Origin: Mixophyes australis
Taxonomy: Eukaryota > Chordata > Amphibia > Anura > Limnodynastidae
Assembly: GCA_036250195.1 (NCBI GenBank)
Contig: JAVHZZ010000006.1
Coordinates: 77,005,369-77,069,368, forward strand
Length of the DNA: 64,000 bases
Direction: 5' to 3'
Made by a program: the position numbers and the translations under genes. Positions 1 through 9,238 of this stretch are shown here, one piece after another. Every line of letters starts with the position of its first letter. The stretch's first letter is position 1. The notes under the pieces are model-generated. The model was not told where the DNA came from and ran no database searches. It worked only from the letters and a program-made list of their open reading frames with translations.

Positions 1-399
1 ATCCACCAGTGGTATGTCCAATCGTGAGCATTCTGTTTGTGTACCCATGAAGGAGGGCCCTTTCAGCAGTTCTGCTGATGTGTGCCTGAACAGCCCGAGT
101 GTAGCTGGTGATACGCAAATTGAGGATGCCACTTTGGAATTAGAAGAGGATGAGGGGGAGATTTGTGTAGGCGACAAGGCGCTAATGAGGATGTTGATGA
201 AGATGATGTTGTTTGTATAAGTCCTGCAGCAGTGGCAGCAGTTCTGGCACGTGGCAAGAAAAAGGCCATTGTCATGCTTGGGGATAAAACAAAAAAATCC
301 ACTTCTTATGTGTGGAATTATTTCTACCAAAATCCAGACTACAATTGTATAGCCATTTGTAGTGTATGTCAAGCCACAGTCAGTCGAGGGAGGGACTTA
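1..399 (+). pseudogene. hAT-B transposase fragment (copy 1), BED-finger part
   Basis: This is the acidic N-terminal region and the first half of the BED zinc finger of an hAT transposase. It parallels residues ~147-262 of the intact hAT-B transposase at 42902-45895. The acidic stretch is read in one frame to about base 175. After a frameshift the BED segment follows, with VWNYFY and the CSVC zinc pair visible. Similarity stops just after SRGRDL, before the two zinc-binding histidines. The rest of the 5' end lies outside the window. The matching 3' end of the element is at 12997-13119, so everything between was inserted or rearranged. It is broken and cannot encode a transposase. Confidence 0.85.
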
Positions 400-545
400 T
401 GTGACCATTCAACAGTCGTTTGCCAAGTTCAAAAAGTTAAAGAAAATGCCAACAAATTCAATAAATTAAATCAAAAGTTAAATGCCCTGTCATTATTCAA
501 AACAAGAGGTTTTGACGTTCTAGAATTACTGTAGTGTTAAGATGT
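400..545 (+). pseudogene. hAT transposase relic, RW-motif region
   Basis: A short decayed stretch follows the BED fragment. In one frame it reads like the block CHHLKQEVVTRW of the hAT transposases, with KQEV readable near 475-500 and an in-frame stop where the tryptophan should be. A similar relic lies on the other strand at about 17216-17340 inside hAT-A. It shows either a large internal deletion of the transposase or a fusion of two hAT remnants; the sequence does not decide which. Confidence 0.5.
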
Positions 546-1134
546 TATAAACACTACACTTGGAACTTGGAGGAGGTATTGTGGCCCCGGTATCAAATTG
601 GGTACCGGGGCCATCCCACTATGCAGTCCAGATACTTGTTTGGTGGAATTCTGACCAGTTGAGGGTGTATTTATTTTATTGTGGCCCCGGTATCAAATTG
701 GGTATCGGGACCACCCCACTACGCAGTCCAGATACTTGTTTGGTGGAATTCTGACCAGTTGAGGGTGTATTCATTTTATTGTGGCCCCGGTATCAAATTG
801 GGTACCGGGGCCACCCCACTACGCAGTCCAGATACTTGTTTGGTGGAATTCTGACCAGTTGAGGGCTTTATTATTATATTGTGGGGACCACTCTGTACCA
901 CACTACCACTCTATACCACTCTATTTAATACTTTAATTATATTTAATACTTTAATTCTATTACTAATTCCCATAAAGAGGAACTGCCGCTTCAATTTAAT
1001 ACTTTAATTCTATTACTAGTTACCATAAAGAGGAACAAATTAAACAAATTTTACCAAAAGTATAATATGACTTACAAACACTACACTTGAAAGATGGTGC
1101 CTTTAAATGAAAAAGTCAGTCTTCATTGCACGAC
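546..1134 (+). mobile_element. hAT-A 3' sub-terminal region, left part
   Basis: This matches, in opposite orientation, the region about 17395-18244 of the intact hAT-A. It holds three 100-bp units (581-880), then AT-rich sequence with a repeated TTTAATTCTATTACTA motif, then a stretch ending GCACGAC where the solo LTR begins. The sequence resumes at 11521. The undisturbed version reads straight through at about 17650-17690 and 18190-18230, which confirms the LTR as a clean insertion. The left boundary of this hAT-A fragment is not clear. Confidence 0.7.
581..880. repeat. 100-bp tandem repeat with 11-bp palindromic arms
   Basis: There are three units, starting at 581, 681 and 781. Each opens with GTGGCCCCGGTA, a short AATTG spacer and the inverted arm TACCGGGGCC, so each can form a hairpin or cruciform. 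The rest of the unit carries CACTACGCAGTCCAGATAC and GTGGAATTCTGACCAGTTG. The same motif recurs near 11650, 11850, 17405-17540 and 17945-18080. Confidence 0.9.
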
Positions 1135-2826
1135 TGTCACTCACCGGACTGTGAGTGCTTCTTCCCGGACATTTAGGAACCGTGGCCGTCCTCCATCCTG
1201 AGGGACTGCGCATGCGCAGCCCTTTCTAATCCTTCAGTGTATGTCCCTTTAACTTAATTGGCAGATCAGGCAACACTCCCTATATTAAGCACCTGTGGTC
1301 AACACCACGTTGCCTGATCTTGGAGTCTCATTCCCCATGAGTCTCTGAAGGTGTTCCTGTGTTTCCTCGTGTATTCAGCGCTGCTGATTCCTGTGGTTTC
1401 CAAACCACTTCTACCTCTGTGGTTTCCAAACCACTTCTACTACGGTGGTTCCCATACCACTTCTACCATCCTGTGTATCATCGTGACTGTTAGCTGATTC
1501 CTATCCGCTGCCTCCGTGCACTACAGTCTTCAAAGCCACTTCAACTCTACCATATATCATTGTGACTGTTAGCTGATTCCTATCCGCTGCCTCCGTGCAC
1601 TACAGTCTTCAAAGCCACTTCAACTCTACCATATATCATTGTGACTGTTAGCTGATTCCTATCCGCTGCCTCCGTGCACTACAGCCTTCCATCCACATCC
1701 ACTCACCTGTGCATCATGGTGACTGTTAGCTGATTCCTATCCGCTGCCTCCGTGCACTACAGTCTTCAACCTGCAACTCGTCTGTGTTTCATCGTGACTG
1801 TTTGGCTGATTCCTATCCGCTGCCTCTGTGCGCTTCAGTCTTCAGCTCATCTCATCTCTCCCGTGTTTCCTCGAGACTGCTGCTACTATTGCTATCCGCT
1901 ACTCTCCGTGATCAACAGTTCCAGGTCAACTCTGCTCTCCCGTGTCCCATCGCTATTGCACCTGCTGGTTGCTATTGGCTACCTCCGTGTGTCCGCAGAG
2001 TCCTGCTGCTGCTGCTGTCAGCTCTACTCGTCCATCTACTGCTGATCCGCTCTCCACGCCTTCCTGTGTTCCCGCTGGTCTCTACCCGCCTGTCAGCATT
2101 GGATCCGTGTCTCATCATTTACCCCTCTGCTAGACCATTACCATTCTCCTGGGTCCTCCAAGAGTCCAGTTCCACGTTCTACTGATTCCTGTGGATTCGT
2201 GTCCCTGTTGGTCTACTTACCTGTGCGCTGCACCTACTAGACCTCTGCTTCATCTATCCAGGGACTTCTCATCCTGCCGGCCTCCTGCCGCTCAGGTATC
2301 TCTGCACTCCTGTCTGACTGCCTGCTTCTGAACCACGGTATGCATACTTCTCATTGACTGTGCTGGTGTATTGCATATCTTGCTGGACTGTGTTGGTTCT
2401 CCTCTGGAGTTTACTATCCGCTGAGTCTATTGCCATCATTGACTGTGTTATCTTGTGCCGGATTACTTCAAGAGACTTTCTATATTTGCAGTGCTGTTCA
2501 GTCATTTATATATATATATTGTGCATATTACTGTGGATCGTGTTTAAGGTGCCCGTGTATATCCTGTGTTGCAGTCTCTCCCCGTGCACCTCCTCACATA
2601 TATGTTCAGTGGTACAACTTGCTAGAGGCAGACCACTGATCCCTGTTTCCGGTATCACCTGTCCCAGTATCCTCTCACATAGCAGTGGTACAACTTGCTA
2701 TCGCAGACCACTGACTCCCCGGATACCTCCACTTGGATTCCATTCCTTCACTCAGACAGCGGTACAACTTGCTATCCGCAGACCGCTGACTCTCATCACT
2801 TCCTCGTTTCTGTTGGACATTCCTTC
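1135..2826 (+). mobile_element. Solo LTR of the chromovirus family, 5' part
   Basis: It starts TGTCACTCACCGG and follows the LTRs of the full element at 2827-11260 throughout, but is visibly more diverged. It is interrupted at 2826 by that element and resumes at 11261-11520, ending GTGCCCGTGACA. The flanking 5-bp duplication ACGAC (1130-1134 and 11521-11525) brackets the two parts. No internal retroelement sequence of its own is present, so it is a solo LTR of about 1.95 kb left by LTR-LTR recombination. It contains an NRF1-like palindrome at 1207-1218, a TATATTAA box at 1281-1288, five ~78-bp repeats around 1490-1850 and hairpin motifs at 2607-2639, 2683-2714 and 2758-2789. Confidence 0.93.
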
Positions 2827-2898
2827 TATCACTCACCGGACCGTGAGTGCTTCTTCCCGGACATTTAGGAACCGTGGCCGTCCTCCATCTTGAGGGTC

Positions 2899-2980
2899 TG
2901 CGCATGCGCAGCCCTTTCCTATACTTCAGTGTATGTCCCTTTAACTCAATTGGCAGATCAGGCAACACTCCCTATATTAA
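2899..2980 (+). promoter_or_regulatory. LTR core promoter: NRF1-like site, inverted CCAAT, TATA box
   Basis: The palindrome TGCGCATGCGCA (2899-2910) matches the NRF1 consensus. ATTGG, an inverted CCAAT box, is at 2948-2952 and TATATTAA at 2973-2980. The same three signals sit at matching positions in the 3' LTR (9244-9255 and 9318-9325) and in the solo LTR (1207-1218 and 1281-1288). CTCCATCTTGAG just upstream resembles a YY1 site. Transcription would start near 3005, leaving about 1.9 kb of LTR in the leader. The sites are seen; their function is inferred. Confidence 0.65.
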
Positions 2981-4440
2981 GCACCTGTGGTCAACACCAC
3001 GTTGCCTGATCTTGGAGTCTCATTCCCCATGAGTCTCTGAAGGTGTTCTTGTATTCCTCGTGTATTCAGCGCTGCTGATTCCTGTGGTTTCCAAACCACT
3101 TCTATCCCTGTGGTTTCCAAACCACTTCTACTACTATGGTTCCCATACCACTTCTACCATCAACTGTATCATCGTGACTGTTTGCTGATTCCTATCCGCT
3201 GCCTCCGTGCACTACAGTCTTCTAAACCACTTCAACGCTATTATATATCATTGTGACTGTTTGCTGATTCCTATCCGCTGCCTCCGTGCACTACAGTCTT
3301 CTAAACCACTTCAACGCTATTATATATCATTGTGACTGTTTGCTGATTCCTATCCGCTGCCTCCGTGCACTCCAGCTTTTACTTCACATCCACTCACCTG
3401 TTCATCATCAAGTCTGTGAGCTGATTCCTATCCGCTGCCTCCGTGCACTACAGTCTCCTGCTTGCAACTCGCCTGTGTTCATCATCGTGACTGTTAGCTG
3501 ATTCCTATCCGCTGCCTCCGTGCACTACAGGCTCCAGCTTGCAACTCGCCTGTGTACATCATCGTGACTGTTAGCTGATTCCTATCCGCTGCCTCCGTGC
3601 ACTACAGTCTCCAGCTTCCAACTCGCCTGTGTTCATCATCGTGACTGTTAGCTGATTCCTATCCGCTGCCCCTGTGCATTGCAGCCTCATCTCAGCCCTC
3701 CTGTGTTTCCTTCGAGACTGCTGCTCTCATTGCCATCCGCTACACTTCGTGATCAACAGCTCCTGGTCTACTCTGCTCTCCCGTGTTCCATCGCTGTTGG
3801 TACCTGTTGGTTGCTACTGGTTACCTCCGTGTGCCCGCAGAGTCCCGCTGCTGCTGTCAGCGCTATCGTCCATCTCCTGCTGATCCGCTCTCCACGCCTT
3901 CACGTGTCCCGCTGGTCTCTACCCTCCTGTCAGCATTGGATTCGTATCTCATCAACTACTCCTCTGCTGGATCATCTCCATTCTCCTGGGTCCTCCCTGA
4001 GTCCAGTTCCACGTGTTATTGATTCCTGTGGATTCGTGTCCCTGTTGGTCTACTTACCTGTGCGCTGCACCTACTAGACCGCTGCCTCATCCATCCAGGG
4101 ACTTCTCATCCAGCCGGCCTCCTGCCGCTCAGGTATCGCTGCACTCCTATCTGACTGCCTGCTTCTGAACCACGGTATGCATACTTCTCATTGACTGTGC
4201 TGGTGTATTGCATATCTTGCTGGACTGTGTTGGTTCTCTTTGGAGTCTGCTATCCGCTGAGTCTATTGCCATCATTGACTGTGTTATCTTGTGCTGGACT
4301 ACTTCAAGAGACTTTCTATATTTGCAGACCTGTTCAGTCATTTATATATATATTGTGCATATTACTGTGGATAGTGTATAAGGTGCCCGTGTATATCCTG
4401 TGTTGCAGTCTCTCCCCGTGCACCTCCTCACATATATTTT

Positions 4441-4701
4441 CAGTGGTACAACTTGCTGATGACAGACCACTGATCCCTGTTTCCTGTATCACCTGTTCCA
4501 GTATCCTCTCACATAGCAGTGGTACAACTTGCTACCGCAGACCACTGACTACCCGGATACCTCCACTTGGATTCCATTCCTTCACTCAGACAGCGGTACA
4601 ACTTGCTATCCGCAGACCGCTGACTCGCATCACCTCCTTGTTTCTGTTGGACATTCCTCCTCACTATAGCAGTGGTACAACTTGCTATCGCAGACCACTG
4701 A
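4441..4701 (+). repeat. Four spaced hairpin motifs in the LTR leader
   Basis: Each motif reads CAGYGGTACAACTTGCTA, a few variable bases, then GCAGACCRCTGA. The ends CAGYGGT and ACCRCTG pair. In three copies the stem is AGTGGT/ACCACT. In the third copy (4591-4623) both sides change together to AGCGGT/ACCGCT. The spacing is about 75 bp. The same order, including the co-varied third copy, appears in the 3' LTR (about 10786-11046), the solo LTR and the diverged LTR at 61308-61570. Confidence 0.8.
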
Positions 4702-4928
4702 CTACCTTCACGTGCCCTTGTCCATACAGTTCCTCGTGTATTATTACCTCCATATTACCAGTGCTGCTAGTCATAGACTTTCCTGAGCATCTCATCATCT
4801 ATCATTTCCTGTTCCGTGATCACCCAGCTACCAGAGTACCCTATTACCATCTACATTGCTCTGGTAAGCCTACCACCTGGTGATCCCTGGGTAAAGACTC
4901 CTAGTGCCCGTGACAGTAAGATCAGGCC

Positions 4929-5861
4929 TTGACAGACCCAGATACGGAACCTACCGCCAAAGAGATGCTGCAGCATCTGGTCAGCCGTGTGGAGCAACAG
5001 GATGCCCGCCAACAGCTGTTACTTCAGTGTTATCAGTCATTAACCTCCCAAGGAACATCTGGACAGACTGTGACAGCTACTACTGAGGCTCCTGTACTTT
5101 CCTCCGTTTCCCCAGTGCCATCCCAGGTGTCTACAGCTTCCACGCTTCACCTGCCTACTCCGTCAAAGTACGATGGAGACCCCAAAACTTGTAGGGGTTT
5201 CCTTAACCAATGTTCAGTCCATTTTGAGCTCCAACCTCAAAATTTTTCTACCCATCGTTCCAGAGTGGCCTATCTTATCTCTTTGTTTTCAGGACAAGCC
5301 CTGGCTTGGGCATCCCCTCTGTGGGAAAGAAACGATCCAATATTACAAGATAGTGCCAAATTCATTTCTACATTCCGAAGTGTGTTCGATGAACCAGGTC
5401 GTGTGACCTCCGCTGCTTCCAGCATCCTCCGTCTGCGACAAGGATCTCATACAGTAGGCCAGTACGTCATTCAATTTAGGATCTTAGCCTCTGAACTTCA
5501 GTGGAACACTGAAGCCCTAGTTGCCGCCTTCTGGCAGGGGCTCTCCGATAAAATTAAAGATGCACTGACTACTCAGGAGCTTCCTTCGTCACTTGAAGAT
5601 TTGATCTCTCTATGCCATCGTGTTGATATGAGATTTCGTGAAAGAGAGGCTGAGAAAACGACTTCTGCTAAAGCACCTCTTCGTTCTAACCCTCAATTTC
5701 GTCCAGTGTCACCCTCTGTGATTCCCATGGAGATAGGACGTTCCAAATTATCTTCTGAGGAGAGAAAACGAAGAGTAAAGAATAGACTCTGTATCTATTG
5801 TGCTGATTCCACTCATGTCCTCAGCTTCTGCCCTAAGAGATCGGGAAATGCCAGGCCCTAA
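4929..5861 (+). CDS. gag: Gag-like capsid polyprotein of the chromovirus
   Basis: This 310-codon frame encodes the structural protein that would form the particle around the element's RNA. It has a retrotransposon Gag core at about residues 85-240 (features FLNQCSVHF, YLISLFSGQALAW, FRSVFDEPG) and a CCHC zinc knuckle near residues 288-301 (CX2CX4HX4C pattern, CIYC to SFC). The frame opens at a TTG; the first in-frame ATG is at 4965, residue 13, so the native start seems mutated and expression of this copy is doubtful. It ends at TAA 5859-5861, overlapping the pol frame, which is open from 5837 in the -1 frame. It begins 14 bp after the 5' LTR. Confidence 0.9.
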   Translation: MTDPDTEPTAKEMLQHLVSRVEQQDARQQLLLQCYQSLTSQGTSGQTVTATTEAPVLSSVSPVPSQVSTASTLHLPTPSKYDGDPKTCRGFLNQCSVHFELQPQNFSTHRSRVAYLISLFSGQALAWASPLWERNDPILQDSAKFISTFRSVFDEPGRVTSAASSILRLRQGSHTVGQYVIQFRILASELQWNTEALVAAFWQGLSDKIKDALTTQELPSSLEDLISLCHRVDMRFREREAEKTTSAKAPLRSNPQFRPVSPSVIPMEIGRSKLSSEERKRRVKNRLCIYCADSTHVLSFCPKRSGNARP

Positions 5862-8800
5862 CTAGTTCTGGAGAGGTGAAGTTAGGGTCCCTGGAGTCCT
5901 CTCCATCTTCTATGAAATCTAAAGTCTGCGCTTTTGATGTTACAATTTCCTTTGCTACCAAAACCTTTGAGTCACAGGCATTGATTGATTCCGGAGCAGC
6001 AGGAAATTTTATTTCCAAATCATTAGTAAATCAATGGTCTCTACCAGTGATTACCTTAAAAACACCCATTACTGTGACGGCTATAGATGGATCACGTCTC
6101 ATCAACGGTCTCATCACCCAGAGTACGTCTCCAGTAACCCTTCAGATTGGTGCCCTGCATCATGAAGAAATATCGTTTTTAATCCTTCCTGTTACGACAA
6201 GTCCGATTGTCTTAGGCCTTCCATGGCTTCAGTGTCATTCTCCCCAGATTGACTGGCGCACCCCTCAAGTCACGTCTTGGGGGTCTGAATGTCACCATCA
6301 TTGCCTTTCCCAAGTCATTCCTCTCAAAGTACAGCAATCTTCCATCTCATCTACCTCACCGGGACTCCCTCCTCAATATGCTTCATTTACTGATGTTTTT
6401 GATAAAGCTCAGTCTGAACGTCTTCCTCCTCATCGTTCTTGGGATTGTCCGATCGACCTTCTTCCTGGCAAGACTCCTCCCAGGGGCCGGGTCTATCCAC
6501 TCTCGTTACCTGAAACTCAAGCTACATCTGAGTATATACAGGAGAACCTCCAGCGTGGGTTCATTCGACCTTCCACCTCGCCCGCTGGAGCTGGGTTCTT
6601 CTTCGTCAAAAAGAAGGATGGATCATTACGCCCTTGCATAGATTTTCGTGGACTCAATGCCATTACTATCAAGAATCGGTATCCCATTCCGCTGATCACT
6701 GAGCTATTCGATCGCATCAAGGGAGCCCGTATCTTCACTAAGTTGGATCTTCGTGGTGCCTACAATTTAATCAGAATCCGTTCCGGTGACGAATGGAAGA
6801 CAGCGTTTAACACCAGAGACGGGCATTACGAATATCTGGTAATGCCTTTCGGGCTGTGTAATGCCCCCGCTGTGTTTCAAGGCTTCATCAATGAGATCTT
6901 TCGGGACTTATTATATGTATGTGTCGTCGTCTACCTGGACGACATATTGATTTTTTCACAGGACCTGCCTTCTCACCACCAACATGTGGCAGAAGTCCTC
7001 TCCAGGCTACGGAAAAATTCATTGTTCTGTAAATTAGAAAAATGTTCATTCGAATTACCCCAGATTCCATTCTTGGGGTATATAGTTTCTGGAGTTGGCC
7101 TGAAGATGGATCCAGACAAGGTGAATGCTGTACTACATTGGCCCCAGCCAACTACTCTTCGTGCTATCCAGCGTTTTTTAGGTTTTGCCAATTACTATAG
7201 ACGCTTCATTCAAGACTTTTCTTCCATTGCATCTCCTATTGTGGCCCTGACTCGAAAAGGGGCTAATCCTAAGCAATGGTCACCTGAGGCTCTTCAAGCC
7301 TTTCAAACACTAAAAGAGTCCTTCTCTTCGGCTCCAATCCTTCGACAGCCTGATGTGACACTCCCCTTCTTTCTAGAAGTAGATGCCTCTAATGTGGGCT
7401 TAGGAGCTATTCTCTCCCAACGCTCGGAACAGCAAAAATTCCATCCTTGTGCCTTCTATTCTCGGGGTCTCCTGCCCGCAGAGAAGAATTATACTATCGG
7501 GGACAAGGAATTACTGGCTATCAAAGCCGCATTAGAGGAATGGAGATACTTATTGGAGGGAGCTCGCCATCCGGTGACGATCTTCACGGATCATAAGAAC
7601 TTGTCATATCTCCAGTCTGCCCAATGCTTGAACCCTCGTCAAGCAAGATGGTCTCTTTTCTTTTCCCGTTTTGAATTAATAATAACCTTCAAACCAGCTG
7701 CCAAGAACAAAAAAGCTGATGCTTTATCTAGAGCCTTTGTGACGTCCTCTGATATAGAAGAGGTTTCCAACCATACCATTCTAGACCCCAAATGTATCTC
7801 ACTGGCTGCTTCATCCACCAAAACGCTACCATTTGGGAAGACCCTCGTGCCTCCTACTCTAAGGAGGAAAATCCTTTCGTGGTTCCATGCCTCTCGTTTT
7901 TCTGGACACGCCGGTGAACACAAGACCTTTGAGATTCTCTCTCGAAGTTACTGGTGGCCTTCAATGAGGAGAGACGTCAAAGAGTTCATTGCTTCCTGTG
8001 AACTATGTTCCCAGTTCAAATCCTCCCGCAGAACTCCAGCAGGGTTGCTGCGACCACTACCCATTCCGTCCAAACCATGGACCCATATTAGTATGGATTT
8101 CGTTACTGACTTACCACCTAGTAAGAATCATAACACTATTTGGGTGGTGGTGGACAGATTTTCGAAGATGGCTCATTTCATCCCTCTGTCTGGTTTGCCT
8201 TCCTCGTCTATCCTGGCTGAACATTTCATTAAAGAGATCTTCCGTATCCATGGATGTCCGTCTGAGATTGTGTCTGATAGAGGAGTACAATTCGTTTCCA
8301 GATTCTGGCGAGCCCTTTGTAAAACCTTGGGCATACGATTAGCACTCTCATCTTCTTACCATCCGCAATCTAACGGACAAACTGAACGTGTCAATCAAGA
8401 TCTTGAGACTTTTATAAGAATGTTTTCATCAGCCAATCAAGACAACTGGGTAGAGTTGCTTCCTTGGGCTGAATTCGCCCATAACAACATGTACCATGAG
8501 TCATCATCCAAAACTCCATTTTTTGTGGTCTACGGTCACCATCCGTCTTTTCCGGAATTTCCTGCCCTCCCGCCCACCCAAATTCCTGCGGTGGAAACTG
8601 TTTGTCAGACCTTTAAAAATATCTGGTCTCAGGTCAAAACCTGTTTAAAGAAGACATCTATCAAATATAAATCTTCCGCAGATAAGAAGAGGCGGGCTAT
8701 TCCACCACTAAAAATTGGAGATCGTGTCTGGTTATCCACCAAAAATATTCGTTTGAAGGTCCCATCCATGAAATTCGCCCCTCGTTTTATTGGTCCATAT

Positions 8801-9238
8801 AGGATCATTCAAGTAATCAATCCAGTATGTGTGAAACTTCTTCTTCCTAAGAATCTTCGGATTTCTAATGCCTTCCATGTATCCTTGCTCAAACCTCTTA
8901 TTATCAACCGTTTCTCAACTCCTCCCTCAGCTCCGCAGCCAGTTCAAGTCCATCAGGAGGAGGATTTCGAGATTACTGAGGTACTAGACGCAAAAATTTC
9001 GCGAGGAGTCCTCCATTTCCTCGTTCATTGGAAGGGCTTTGGTCCTGAGGAGCGCTCTTGGATCAAAGCTGAAGATCTTAATGCTCCTGCCCTTTTGAAG
9101 AAGTTTTATTCCAAAAATCCGGACAAGCCCGGTTCCAGGCGTTCTGTGCCCACCTTTAAAAGGGGGGGTACTGTCACTCACCGGACCGTGAGTGCTTCTT
9201 CCCGGACATTTAGGAACCGTGGCCGTCCTCCATCTTGA
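5837..9238 (+). CDS. pol: Pol polyprotein: protease, RT, RNase H, integrase, chromodomain
   Basis: This is one uninterrupted frame of about 1,130 codons. No initiator ATG is needed if it is reached by frameshift; the residue numbers here count from the GTG at 5876. Domains in order are: aspartic protease (DSGA, D38); reverse transcriptase (residues ~200-400, YLDD 353-356); RNase H (D503, E545, D572, D615); integrase zinc domain (H678, H682, C708, C711); integrase core (D741, D801, E837, a D-59-D-35-E spacing); and a C-terminal chromodomain (~1028-1080, W1052 and W1062). The chromodomain places it among the chromoviruses, which use it to direct integration to marked chromatin. All catalytic residues are present. 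The frame runs 67 bp into the 3' LTR and its last ~20 residues are LTR-encoded. Confidence 0.96.
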   Translation, partial: EIGKCQALTSSGEVKLGSLESSPSSMKSKVCAFDVTISFATKTFESQALIDSGAAGNFISKSLVNQWSLPVITLKTPITVTAIDGSRLINGLITQSTSPVTLQIGALHHEEISFLILPVTTSPIVLGLPWLQCHSPQIDWRTPQVTSWGSECHHHCLSQVIPLKVQQSSISSTSPGLPPQYASFTDVFDKAQSERLPPHRSWDCPIDLLPGKTPPRGRVYPLSLPETQATSEYIQENLQRGFIRPSTSPAGAGFFFVKKKDGSLRPCIDFRGLNAITIKNRYPIPLITELFDRIKGARIFTKLDLRGAYNLIRIRSGDEWKTAFNTRDGHYEYLVMPFGLCNAPAVFQGFINEIFRDLLYVCVVVYLDDILIFSQDLPSHHQHVAEVLSRLRKNSLFCKLEKCSFELPQIPFLGYIVSGVGLKMDPDKVNAVLHWPQPTTLRAIQRFLGFANYYRRFIQDFSSIASPIVALTRKGANPKQWSPEALQAFQTLKESFSSAPILRQPDVTLPFFLEVDASNVGLGAILSQRSEQQKFHPCAFYSRGLLPAEKNYTIGDKELLAIKAALEEWRYLLEGARHPVTIFTDHKNLSYLQSAQCLNPRQARWSLFFSRFELIITFKPAAKNKKADALSRAFVTSSDIEEVSNHTILDPKCISLAASSTKTLPFGKTLVPPTLRRKILSWFHASRFSGHAGEHKTFEILSRSYWWPSMRRDVKEFIASCELCSQFKSSRRTPAGLLRPLPIPSKPWTHISMDFVTDLPPSKNHNTIWVVVDRFSKMAHFIPLSGLPSSSILAEHFIKEIFRIHGCPSEIVSDRGVQFVSRFWRALCKTLGIRLALSSSYHPQSNGQTERVNQDLETFIRMFSSANQDNWVELLPWAEFAHNNMYHESSSKTPFFVVYGHHPSFPEFPALPPTQIPAVETVCQTFKNIWSQVKTCLKKTSIKYKSSADKKRRAIPPLKIGDRVWLSTKNIRLKVPSMKFAPRFIGPYRIIQVINPVCVKLLLPKNLRISNAFHVSLLKPLIINRFSTPPSAPQPVQVHQEEDFEITEVLDAKISRGVLHFLVHWKGFGPEERSWIKAEDLNAPALLKKFYSKNPDKPGSRRSVPTFKRGGTVTHRTVSASSRTFRNRGRPPS
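5843..5894 (+). promoter_or_regulatory. Candidate -1 ribosomal frameshift signal at the gag/pol overlap
   Basis: In the gag frame the heptamer G GGA AAT (5843-5849) has the X XXY YYZ form of a slippery site, three codons before the gag stop codon. Slipping one base back moves ribosomes into the pol frame, which is open from 5837. Just downstream, CCCTAACT (5856-5863) pairs with AGTTAGGG (5880-5887), and CCAGG (5851-5855) with CCTGG (5890-5894). This gives a roughly 13-bp stem with a small bulge. It is the standard arrangement for making Gag-Pol; function is inferred. Confidence 0.7.
9158..9168 (+). promoter_or_regulatory. Polypurine tract
   Basis: AAAAGGGGGGG lies three bases before the 3' LTR start at 9172. 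This is the normal position of the plus-strand primer in LTR retroelements. It lies within the pol frame (reading KRGG). Confidence 0.85.

Larger units (their letters stand above)
2827..4915 (+). repeat. 5' LTR of the chromovirus
   Basis: The 2,089-bp LTR begins TATCACTCACCGG, where the 3' LTR has TGTCAC, so its terminal TG has mutated to TA. It ends GTGCCCGTGACA. The core promoter signals all lie in the first 155 bp. The rest holds about seven ~76-80-bp repeats containing GCTGATTCCTATCCGCTGCC (roughly 3180-3670) and four hairpin motifs (4441-4473, 4517-4548, 4591-4623, 4670-4701). Confidence 0.96.

Noticed and set aside
1752..4883. Several overlapping forward frames of 60-230 codons in the LTRs
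   Set aside because: They repeat with the LTRs and are pyrimidine-rich translations of ~76-bp repeats and hairpin motifs, with no domain and no conservation of frame across the diverged LTR.
5833..8342. Minus- and alternate-frame ORFs within gag/pol
   Set aside because: They are shadows of the chromovirus coding region; only the gag and pol frames carry recognisable domains.
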